DNA from: Ophiura sarsii
Lineage: Eukaryota > Echinodermata > Ophiuroidea > Amphilepidida > Ophiuridae
Direction: 5' to 3'
Assembly (NCBI GenBank): GCA_035610835.1
Contig: CM069457.1
Coordinates: 17,578,149 to 17,642,148, forward strand
Length of the DNA: 64,000 nt
Positions 1 to 9,893 of this stretch are shown here, piece after piece; the first letter of the stretch is position 1, and every line of letters begins with the position of its first letter. The notes beneath the pieces are model-generated. The model did no database searches. It worked only from the letters and a program-made list of their open reading frames with translations, and had not been told where the DNA came from. A program made the position numbers and the translations under genes.

Positions 1-256
1 GGCAACGAGAGTGCACCATTTTGAATTATTTTTAACAGTCATCGCCCGGTTAACGATAAAAATCCTTCTAATTATGATGTATTTGTCAAAATGATAGTTT
101 AAAATGCGCGATTAATACGTGTTATTCACTACGAATTCAAAATGTAGATTTCGCGTGGCCACCGTCGTCTGTGTAAATCTACAGCGCCCCCAAACCTATG
201 CTGACTACCATGCCGTTTAACCTGCCGTTAAACCTGGTTAAACGTTGTTAAACGCG

Positions 257-832
257 TTAAGGGAAGTGTCAACCCTATTATTTTGATGATCAACTTTTGC
301 TTCTAAGTTTGAGAATATTGAATCAAATTACATAAAAGTATACATTTTTAGAAAGGAAATTTGATAAGGAATCCGATGGTGATATCAATGTGATACCAAA
401 TAAACCAAATTTTGAGAAATGAACCAAAAAGCGAATTTTTTACCCCAAATTTTTCAGACAGCATAACTATAAAATAAAAAATGGTAATTTGTTCTAATAT
501 ACGTTTTTGTAAACAAAACAACGTCGCGGATATTAAGCGGCGCGTCTAGTATTACGCGCGCGAAGTTTCAGCGCGCGACGCAATGATCGAACAGCTGTCG
601 CAGCATTTGAAAACCGCGTAACTCCGCTTAAACTCCCGCCAAATAACCATGCGCCTTTTCTTGACTCAAACTTACCAAAACAACAATTTAAAATCACCCA
701 AAAGAACGGGAAATAATCGCTTCCGATTAGTTACTTATGATGGTAATGATAGAATACATATAAAAGTATTAAATAATAGAGAAATATGAAATTCAATTTT
801 TGAAACAAGTGCCGGGTTGACACTGCCCTTAA
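257..832. mobile_element. TTAA-site MITE (family 1, complete copy)
   Basis: Inverted ends GGGAAGTGTCAACCC (from 261) and GGGTTGACACTGCCC (to 828) are each bordered by TTAA (257-260, 829-832). A TTAA target duplication is the signature of piggyBac-type transposition (Sola3 and Kolobok also use it). The 568-bp body has no transposase. It holds a CG-rich stretch near 520-650, unlike the AT-rich surroundings. A second copy of the family begins at 63706. Confidence 0.7.
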
Positions 833-1608
833 ACGCCGAGTCACCGACACATTCCGAAGATTACCATAATTTATGCAAAAGGGCCCGTTTTCGCTACGTA
901 CATTAGTATACGACTTTCCTATCCCAAAGTTAATAGTATCCCTGACCATGGCTCCTTGCACGAAGTCATTCATCTCAAAGGTATATTGGAGACAGAGTGT
1001 CAGCGCGCTCTAACAGTTGATCTTTTCTTGTTTACAAGGTTACTGCAATGGGTATTTCAATGCTGAATATTGATCCGAAATATCTATAATTTAACCCTTT
1101 TTACCAAACTTAAGTAATACCGTATTCATTAAACCATGCATGTGTTAGGACAATCACTATCTAATGTATATTGACCATTTTAATTGAACACAGAACTGCA
1201 ATGTTCAATTAAATGAATTTAAACTGCACATCCCAAACCTGTGATTATTTGAAATTCGCGCCCGGTTGCCTGTATCGAAAATGCTGATGGGATAGCCATA
1301 CCCAACATTTATGATGTCATCCGAACTAAAAGCGCCTCATCAGCAGCAACAGGTCGCTGGACGCGGTTATCACGCAGGAATTCAATGCATAAATCGACAA
1401 TATCGATACATGAAACGGAGACGTGGACATCTCGTAAGTCTTTCGTCATAGCTTTGATCAATATGGCGACGTACATACTACTTTAAAAAAATTAACCCAC
1501 AGAAGAGGTCTGTATAATAATAATGCTCCATATCTGAGCGCTAAAGTTCCATGGCACGGATTTGTTATTTCGGCAAAAGTAACCATGGTAACCGTGCGGG
1601 GGATTTGC
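833..1608. other. Non-coding stretch
   Basis: I see no gene here: only short shadow frames, no splice-flanked coding segment, and no clear repeat except ordinary AT-rich sequence. Confidence 0.5.
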
Positions 1609-2577
1609 ACAGGTGCAACGCATGCATGAGTGGTTTATTGTTAATATGGGTGAAACGTGTTCTGACAACGTGAAAGCTTTGTATTTCAAGAAGTTGCCAT
1701 TCAATTGGTCTCGATACATTCCTTAAATGAAGTCACACGGAATAACAATTATTATATTACTATCTTATTTCAATTAATAGTTTTAATAATTGTTCTTTGT
1801 ATAAATGTAACGAGCAGCAGCATTAGCAATATCGTACAGCAATGAAGAAAAGAATATAGGGTGTGGTACATCAACAAAGTATTAATAGTAGCCTATTAAT
1901 AATAAAGCATCCATCCGTCTATTCCAAACAGCTACCGCAGAAGTCATACAGCTCCTAGTATACCTCGCATTCCGTGTTTCATTTCACGGTCACACTATCG
2001 AACAACACCCTCTGAGATACTTGTCAAAAATCCTTCCACATCCGAGAACTGCCCCCCAATCGGGGCGAGATCAGTCTGATCAGAGTCTTGAATGATGGCA
2101 CTAGATTAGACATTCGGTTGAAGCAATTGGATTATACTAATGTATAACTGCTGGATAGATGCGATGAGGCAGGTGCGAAACCAGTGCTAGCTAATTTGCT
2201 CTATTCTCAGGCACTGTGTCATATCAGAAGACGAAATGGCGAAAATTGCCCAAAATGGACACAACTGTTCAATGTTGAAAATTGACCCATGTTGACAATG
2301 ATATCTTTATAACATTTTGGGAATATTACACCTATCTTCCCAGAATGTAGGAGTTAGTTTAAAAAAATGCTCATACAAGTCTCGATATTTTACCCAACTT
2401 TCGGGGATTTCAGAAGGAAAAGTACAATTCAATGTAGTTACTGTGATGGGATCGAGAATACGTCCGACACCGGGTGCAATACGATACCCTTTGACCGGTT
2501 GCTGAATTAGTGAGGGCGCTATATACAAGTAGCTGGACCGTTAATTAACTTGATCCCCGTTTTGACCTGTACAGTAG

Positions 2578-2598
2578 CTTCTGATTATATCATCAAAG
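2578..2598. repeat. 21-bp direct repeat, left copy (right copy 5040-5060)
   Basis: The 21 bases beginning CTTCTGATTATATCATC are identical at 2578-2598 and 5040-5060. They bracket 2.44 kb that copy B of the duplication lacks. The length would fit a long target-site duplication, but no poly-A tail or reverse transcriptase is visible between the repeats. Confidence 0.5.
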
Positions 2599-2794
2599 GT
2601 AAAAAGATACAAGGTTTGAAATGGGGAAAACTTTCACTTATTTTATCGGTTTAATCATTACCAAATTTCAATCAAAGTACAAACCGAGTCTAGAGTAAAT
2701 ACTTGTGATCATATTTGGATAGGTTTTATTCAAGGATGCATTCGTAAAAGTGAGATTTAGTGAGATTTTCAGATGCATAATTTCCTCAAATTTT

Positions 2795-3290
2795 ACTACG
2801 TGACTAGTCCTTTGGTACCAAAATCTCATGATTTTGGTACTTCCTCAGGCAAGTGTGTAAGGTGGAAGCTAACCATCTCTTGAAACACAGACTTATCAGT
2901 CTATAAAATAAGTATGGATGCTTGTAAAAAACTAATCTGTAGCAGATTGCGTAATCAGCATCCATCTCATCTTGAAGGCATCATGTTTATGAATAGAAGT
3001 TATTGATTTGCTCCAGAAATGCCAGAAAAGATGGATTAGGCCTGTGTTAATCCATGCATGCCCAACATTACATTGGACAAACATGACAAAAGAATCAATA
3101 AACTTAATAAATGGATGAATAGAACTAGAAGTTACTTTCCTCCCCAGGAGATACTCAATTGCTTTATAGACTATGCAATAAGTCTGGTCAGGAAATGGTT
3201 ATAGGTTATTAAATTGGTTCCCTTCAACACACTTGCCTGAGGAAGTACCAAAATCATGAGATTTTGGTACCAAAGGACTACTACGTGACT
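2795..3290. mobile_element. Mutator-like MITE with 11-bp target duplication
   Basis: The 474-bp element 2806-3279 has inverted ends of about 50 bp starting AGTCCTTTGGTACCAAAATC. Each end contains a small palindrome of GGTACCAAAAT type. Both sides carry the identical 11-mer ACTACGTGACT (2795-2805, 3280-3290). Target duplications of 8-11 bp with long inverted ends are typical of Mutator-like elements. There is no coding capacity. It sits in the part of duplication copy A that copy B lacks. Confidence 0.8.
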
Positions 3291-4540
3291 CACGTGTGTA
3301 CAACTTTAAAAATGTTGTTATTTTGGTTATTGCGTGATCATTTCAATCACATTCTACACTCGCTTGTCATTATATGATCGTAAAAATATGTTGGTTCAAT
3401 CAGGTATATAAATAATTGTTGTTATCCAGAAATTGGCAGGTTTGGATAAATCGTATTTTACAGAGTGTTTCAATAAAAATACGTCGTGTTGTGTAAACGT
3501 GAGATCCCCCAATATTACAGGCAGTAAGAGTCGGTCAAAGGTTGCCTGGATGTTTTAAACCATTTTACAAATTATTACCTTGGTGTGCTAGCTCGTGATT
3601 TATTGATTATTTATGTTCATGATTATGTGAATATCACCTTCTACCAAATTACTTGTATTACAGTGTGTGTATTTCAAAATTGACATGTGAGAAATTAGAT
3701 GTACTTTGTGCTTGATGGACACTTATTTTGGTTTATATTCCAAGATTTATGTACCCAATATTTGTTGCCAGATCTACATTACTTATATTTTATAATTATT
3801 ATTGATGGTGACGGCTACGGCCATGGTTAGCATACCAGAGTGTTATCAGAGTCATGCTTTTTGTAAAGGTCATGATTATTTTATACCAGAGTGTTATATA
3901 TTAAGAGTCATGCTTTTTGTAAAAGTCATGATTATTTGATATAAAAATGATCCTATAGTGTATTTTGTGAAACTTGCAGTCAACAAAAATAACTGCAAAC
4001 TCATGTCATATTTGGATGCGTTGTATTGTTAAGCGATTGGTACAGTGTTTAATTAGTGCGTGAATTTAACGTTTGTCGTGTGTACGCATTTAACGCAAGA
4101 TTTTCCAGTGCGCTGACATTTTACGCATCGCGTGATAATTATGCGTTTCATTTTGCTATTTTGATTGTAATATTTTGTCATTTTGCATCTGCCAAAATAT
4201 GCGCAGAAAGAATGCGAAGTGCGCTCATTGTTTTGGTGCGGTTATATTTATACGCCAAATTTATGAGTTTTATTGTACGGTAAGAACTCGTTAGACCTAA
4301 ATTTGTTATTGTGCGCACGAAGCGAGTAAATAGTCGATTTTTGAGATTATTCAATAACAGTGTTATATTTTTGGTCACAACTTCTGGCACCCACTCAGTA
4401 TTGATCATCTGTGTCCGTGTGAGTTATTTCAATGTGAACAGGTACTGCGCATAAAGCGGAGTAGCCACTTGCCATTTATTATTACGTAACATGTTTAAGC
4501 TGTAACTAAATGTACTCATAAGTCTAAATATTTAAGTATT
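3291..4540. other. Non-coding AT-rich stretch with a small tandem pair
   Basis: No gene is visible. About 3832-3945 holds two diverged copies of a 55-60-bp unit (ACCAGAGTGTTAT ... GTCATGATTATT). The rest is AT-rich single-copy-looking sequence. Confidence 0.5.
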
Positions 4541-4554
4541 TGGGTATGGTCAGG

Positions 4555-4820
4555 AGTGTATTTGGAGATTGGGTTCAAGTCCCACCAGTAAGCGACATAA
4601 TTCTACGCAAGTTGGGATCGGATCAGCCAGCGACGATATTTGAGTACGGTTAAAGTCCGGGGTTCGAGTCCCGCGCGGTGATTGACAAGTTACGTGGATT
4701 GGATCAGAATGACTAAGTTTAGGTTAAAGTCCTTGTCCAGAGATCTACACGTGGTGGTTCAAAGTCATTGGTGCGACGACAAGGTTAAGATGTGGGTTCG
4801 AGTCCCTCTGTTGATGCGTC
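4555..4820 (+). repeat. tRNA-like / SINE-like sequence with three B-box motifs
   Basis: Three motifs of the RNA polymerase III B-box type recur in about 230 bp: GGTTCAAGTCC near 4570, GGTTCGAGTCC near 4660 and GGTTCGAGTCC near 4796. The sequence between them does not fold into a full cloverleaf that I can trace. This looks like degenerate tRNA-derived repeats in tandem rather than working tRNA genes. Confidence 0.4.
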
Positions 4821-5762
4821 GGTGTCAACGTTCACGCGTCAGTATCAACGTACCACTCTTGACCTACCTTACAATTATATTGTGTATCTTTAAATGCTCA
4901 TAATGTTTACATGCACGATGTACAATGTGTGATTTCTTATGTTTAAATTAGATTGACCCAAATGTTTTGTTATGATTTATATTCCAAATTATCAGTACAC
5001 TTTAAGTAACGTATTTTGTATTTCTTTATTTTCATGTATCTTCTGATTATATCATCAAAGAGGGAAGATCAGTTAGGGAGGATCAATCAGGGAGTCAAGT
5101 CGGGTGTAAAATTCAAGTTAATTGCTACAGCACTAAAATCAGGGCAGAACAATCATGGGTGATGTGAATGGGAAAGTGATGTATTGTCGATGTGAATGAT
5201 GGAGATAATAGCTGTAAATAAATTGTGTTGAAAGTAAATTCGTCGTCAGTCTGTATTTCGCCTCGCAAACGTATAATTACACTTATACAACGAGCCCTGG
5301 TGTTACATTGCCAACTTCCAGTGCACGCTACCAACCTACCTGGTAGTTGGTGACTGAGGCCGTCCCGATCCCGTTACATTACCTACCTCTGACAACTTTA
5401 TAGAACTGATATGGCATTGGGTATTCGCTTCAACACAAACAGATAACTTTGGTCTTTACTAGTAAATTTTAAATACAAATAACATACATAGAATTGATGA
5501 TTTACAATTAAATCAATGATACACGGCGATCAATTATGAGCCAAATGAAGGAACAATATTGCACTATTGCATAAAGTTACAGTGTATATCAAGAGCAGCC
5601 TATTGTTTGATATTATTTAACTAATTTTGCTAGCTAATTTCGTTAGGAGATCCAATTCGCCAAATTAAATTAAGGAAAGTAAAGGAGGATTGAAATTGTG
5701 TAATTGTTAAAAGCCCAAAAACTTGAGGGAGACACGCATGTGGAGCGGGCATATAGAGGGAT

Positions 5763-5891
5763 TTAAGGGCTCAGCAGACTCCACAACGCTCCAACGCTGA
5801 GCACTATATTGACCAATCAGGCTGCGTCATTCGGTTGTGGTGGAACTACTACGCATGTGTGAGAGCGTTGTGAAGTCTGCTGAGCCCTTAA
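5763..5891. mobile_element. Short TTAA hairpin MITE next to terminal exon A
   Basis: The 121-bp element 5767-5887 has ends GGGCTCAGCAGACT and its reverse complement (27-bp arms with one mismatch), bordered by TTAA at 5763-5766 and 5888-5891. It lies 11 bp beyond the stop codon of exon A, so it would fall in that transcript's 3' UTR and form a strong hairpin. In copy B (11103-11232) the same element has lost its right tip. Confidence 0.7.
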
Positions 5892-5902
5892 GTAATTAAT
5901 AT

Positions 5903-6199
5903 CTATTCTGCGACCACCAGTCTCATCTTATGCATCTCTTCATAATATGGCATGCTCTTCTCGATCACTTCTTGCACATCCTCATCAAATGTCTTAACAT
6001 CCGGAAGAGGCGACAGCTCGCCGAAACCCTTGCTAGCGAAGGCGTTAGCATGAACCATATTTAAACCACCAACGATCTCTTTTGATACCATCCATTTCTG
6101 CATGATTTCTTCGCCGCTGTCATCCCAGTTGAGGACTTTGTCGGTCAATGGTATATTAAGCTCTTTGCAGTACGCCTTCATCACACGTCCCGGGTTTCT
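5903..6199 (-). CDS. Duplicate terminal exon A, sulfotransferase-like gene
   Basis: This exon encodes 98 residues plus stop on the minus strand and is nearly identical to the terminal exon at 11241-11540. It starts after an intact acceptor (ATCAACAG at 6200-6207) in phase 0 with RNPGRVMKAYCKEL and ends LRLVVAE-like, as MRLVVAE then TAG. Compared with exon B it has G for E in RNPERV, L for F in LNIPF, D for E in NWEDS, and IVGGLNM in place of CVVGGLKK, one codon shorter but in frame. The frame is fully open, so it could be an alternative last exon or a recent duplicate not yet decayed. No other exons of the gene are duplicated here, so alone it cannot make a complete protein. Confidence 0.7.
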   Translation of the reverse strand, partial: RNPGRVMKAYCKELNIPLTDKVLNWDDSGEEIMQKWMVSKEIVGGLNMVHANAFASKGFGELSPLPDVKTFDEDVQEVIEKSMPYYEEMHKMRLVVAE

Positions 6200-6210
6200 C
6201 TGTTGATATA

Positions 6211-7785
6211 TAATAAAAATTCCATTAAAATGGAAAGTTGGCGGTCAAAAGGAAATTGCGATATAAGGCAAATAGAAAGAGCAAAAACAGCAACATTTGT
6301 AAATACGGCTTTTAGTTGCTAAAATTATGTGGCAGAAGAAGCAAGCGCATAGATGATAATTGTGCATGGCATTACTAGAAAGCAATATAAATTACAGCCA
6401 TAGTTTAGTGATAAACACGGTTTTAACATTCAATTTAAGTTTTAAATATATGTCATATGTATTCAATTTATTTGATCAATACATAAATAAATGTAGAAAT
6501 AAATAAATGAGTATTTTTTTAAAAATACTTTTAAATAAATAGTTGAATCATTTTGTTAATAAATAATAATATAAATCGAAAATTACATTTTTAATCGAAA
6601 ATAAATGAATCAATAAACTAATGAATCAATACATATATACACGCATATTAAAAATTAAAATATTAAAAATTACTTATAAAATAAAGAAATTAAAACAAAT
6701 AAACATGAGAAAACATTAATAAATAAAAAATGATTAAATAAATAAATGAATAATTATGTAGATAATTAATAATATAAAAAGTAAATAAGTAAATATAGAA
6801 ATATACAAATGAATAAATTTTACATTCAATTTAAGTTTTAAATATGTCATATATATTCAATTAATTTGATTAGAATTATATTCAATTTAATATGGCCAAT
6901 ATTCGTTAGTAAAACTATGGTTGAAGTAGAATTTATTTGTTTATTATAGAAAAAATTCCATTGAAATGGAATGGGGGCGATCCAAGAGAAAGAATCATGT
7001 TTTGTAACCATTTTCTGAAGCATCTGTTCATTCTGTTGCATACCAAAATACCAGGGATATGGTGTATGTATCTTTCAAACAAACAAAAAACACCCCAAAT
7101 CAAAACACAACAGTCTAAAAATAGTACAGGAAACCAATAAAGTTGATGTTTGTGCATGGAGGGGGGAGGTACCATCTGAAGGACACGGTAGGTTTATTCT
7201 AAAGCAAGCACTATTTTTTCGCGGCATTTAATGTTCGTGATGCAGAAGAACCCACATTTTTCATCATGAAATGTTTACAAATGTACACCTTTCTAATAAT
7301 GTCTAATAAAAATACTAAAAGCTTGTGAGCATGACAATTTCACCAATCCTAGCCAGTCGCGAAAATTTTCATACACATAGATATTTCATGCAAACCTTGA
7401 CCATGTTTAATGACACAGTTGACACTCTTGAGCTTTTCAGTAGTATCTGAGACCACAATTGTAATGTGTATAACATCTGGACAGTTGGAGATTTCTCTTT
7501 AGTCAAACAAGATAAGCTATTATGTCTCTCTGTTGGGAGTCTAATAACATCTCTCTGATAGAATCATCAAGGCTAAACAAATATAGCTTTGACTCCATCA
7601 CAGACTGCAGGACTGTTAAAATAAACTGCATAGGTACATGTAATTTACAAAGACTGCAAAATAATTTAGACAATTTTCCATATACTAAAAACAAAATGGC
7701 AGCCTCCATGTATATGTAGAAAGACCTAAATGTCCAAGAATATGCAATCTGATGCTATAAGGTTGGCGGTTGCCCCGCCAACCAA
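6211..7785. other. AT-rich non-coding segment unique to copy A
   Basis: This segment is very AT-rich (AAATAAATAAATGAAT-type low complexity at about 6480-6830). A 45-50-bp sequence starting ACATTCAATTTAAGTTTTAA appears twice (near 6427 and 6823), suggesting slippage or a decayed tandem array. No gene is seen; open frames on both strands are shadows. Confidence 0.5.
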
Positions 7786-7997
7786 AAACAGGTATAACCA
7801 CAATTTATCAAATTGGTTTGCCACAACCGGCTATAAGGAAGTTCCATCCCAGGGCAGGATAAAATGGAATCAGGACAACTCGGCCTCTGAGACAACTCAG
7901 CAGACTTGTGTTGCCTGGTATTTTCTTATTTTCTTCATATGCGTAATAAAGAGTTACAGCCTAACATTATTTCCAAATATTTGTTGATGTGGTGCCT

Positions 7998-9240
7998 TCT
8001 GGAAAACTTGAGATACGGTATAGTATTTGACATCAAATTTACGCATTTTTATCCCCATGGCTAGAATGACTTGTGGTTAGCCCATTTGGATATAGTTAAG
8101 ACTGTTCAGTGCTTCATATGAAAAGTCAGATTTAGTTGGTGTGACAATAATCTTTGGGGAAGGGCACTTGAATTTGAATGACCCAAGGAATGTCGGACAA
8201 CTTGGCCTCCGTAAAAATTTCAATTGGTATTTTCTGATATCTTGCCATTTTTAAGTTCGTGCTTATAACATGGTTAACATCAATTGCTTTATGAGACTTG
8301 TGTGAGATGTCAGTAACTATCAAATACTCGATGTAATCCTTCTATAATAAAATATAGAGACTCTCAACAAAGGCTTGTAAACACAGTCCATGTGCATGGT
8401 CGTCTAGTGGGTAATCCTATGAGCCGCGAATGCGAGAGGGACCGGGTTCGGGACAGTGTATTTTTAAAGTCTTTCTTAATTTAATTCACGCCAGTTTGTC
8501 CGAGTCTATATATTATTTATTATTTTCACTTACTCGGCTGGTATCATTTGCTCGATCTTCGCGTGTATTTTATTGAGTTTCGCTTCTCATAGATTCTGCT
8601 AGAACCATGCTTATAGGCCATTATTAATTGTTAATTTGTACTATAATAAAATATAATAAAAGGGACTGCTCAGGAATATAGCTACAAGACGACCGAAGTC
8701 AATCGAATAACTAAAAACACTGCAACATGTAGACGCATACACCTTGATCAAATCATGATTATAAGATACGGCTCGCCCGGGTAAAATAGTGAAGTGTTGC
8801 GATATATTCAAAGTATATGACAGTACTGGTATATGGTGATGATGGTTTAATTGGTTCTGAATTGGGGTAATGAAACAGATTATTCTGTAAAAAGTGATGT
8901 AAACTCTAATTAATTGATAGAAATCGGTGTTTCAACTTATTAGTTAGGCCAAGAAAAATAGAGTATAGTACACGATCAAATGAACATGAAATGTTTTCAT
9001 GCTCTACAGATAAATCGTATACCAAGTTTGGTTGAGATTGGTTGAAGTCTGACTTTTCATATGAGAGCACTAAACAGTCCAACCTAAAATAGGCTTACCA
9101 AAAGAGAACACAGTACTGAACCCTTCCACCCACCCCCTCCCCTCCTCCTCACACACACACCTAACATTATCACAATATCCCCCTGGCTATTTAGCCAGGG
9201 GATGCGTAAATTTGATGTCAAACACTATCTCAAGTTTGCA
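7998..9240. mobile_element. Foldback-type element, about 1.2 kb
   Basis: Sequence from about 8003 (AACTTGAGATACGG ... TTTGACATCAAATTTACGCAT) recurs inverted at about 9197-9236. Further inward, TCATATGAAAAGTCAG near 8116 recurs inverted near 9052. The arms are interrupted by indels, and the right arm holds a CA/CCT-rich low-complexity run at 9120-9165. There is no transposase. Copy B keeps only the right tip, joined through a GGAT shared by both breakpoints. Confidence 0.55.
8396..8460 (+). repeat. tRNA-like sequence (A and B boxes)
   Basis: GGTCGTCTAGTGGGTAATCC resembles the D-arm/A-box of a tRNA, and ACCGGGTTCGGGACA follows at B-box distance. The acceptor stem is not convincing. It is probably a tRNA-derived SINE head or tRNA pseudogene. 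Confidence 0.4.
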
Positions 9241-9241
9241 C

Positions 9242-9319
9242 GAGAAGAAGGCTGCAGCACCCAAGAAAAAGGCCGCACCAAAGAAGAAGGCTGCGCCAAA
9301 GAAGAAGGCTGAGAAATAG
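9242..9319 (+). pseudogene. Lys/Ala/Pro-rich tail resembling a histone H1 C-terminus
   Basis: In one frame this reads about 25 residues of repeated PKKKAA / KKAAP units ending KKKAEK and a TAG stop. Such lysine-alanine-proline repeats are typical of linker-histone H1 tails and a few ribosomal proteins. No globular domain precedes it, and upstream is the end of a foldback element. Copy B at the same spot (about 11663-11690) has an unrelated short sequence. It could be a captured or retroposed gene tail, or a chance coding-like minisatellite. Confidence 0.35.
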
Positions 9320-9399
9320 CCCCGTTTTAGAATGTGTCAAATTCCAAAACACAACAGCGCCACATCAAAATATGAGTTTGTGTGGTCGAATTGCCTATG

Positions 9400-9505
9400 G
9401 CAAGTTGTCTCGTAGGCCGAGTGGTCTACATGCGGCCGAGTTGTCTCGGAGGCCGAGTTGCGAGTTGTCTTACTGCCGAGTTGTCTTGGAGGCCGAGTTG
9501 TCACG
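9400..9505. repeat. GGCCGAGTTGTCT short tandem repeat (also 11770-11895, 12020-12085)
   Basis: The motif GGCCGAGTTGTC recurs about every 13-25 bases, separated by short variable spacers such as TCGGA or TTGGA. It is present in both duplication copies and again just beyond copy B. It gives open frames on the plus strand that are repeat artefacts, not genes. Confidence 0.6.
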
Positions 9506-9893
9506 ATTCCGACCCAAGTAGGTATATACTATTGAGTATTTTATTATTAGTCACAACACTCAAGTATTATAATGATATTGAAGTTAAAACGACCGTTAAC
9601 ATTTATACCTCAGGTAAGGAAAAAAAAGACACATTTTCGTATTTTTTTTTAATAAACGGCTGAAATAAGAGTCTACACGGTAACGCCATTTATATCGAAC
9701 TATCGTGACGTCGGCGACACAAACACGCAACTGCCATGCGCCCATGTGTTTCATCATAATCAGGCCTTTTTATACCCTGTGGTAGCTAAAATACTTTCTG
9801 TTTCTAATTTTGGCGAATTATTTTTTCATTTTGCATATGATTTGTTTCACATTTAGTTTGGAAAATAACAAACCAACACAAACAAATCGAAAT

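Larger units (their letters stand above)
1609..9599. repeat. Tandem segmental duplication, copy A (long form)
   Basis: Four blocks of this 8-kb segment recur in the same order in copy B (9894-11982): 1609-2449, about 5380-6210, about 7785-7857 and 9205-9599. Identity is high by eye, with single-base differences and small indels. Copy A additionally holds about 2450-5379, 6211-7785 and 7858-9204, which copy B lacks. Only about 295 bp separate the copies, so this is a direct tandem duplication. It includes a terminal exon of the sulfotransferase-like gene. Confidence 0.85.
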
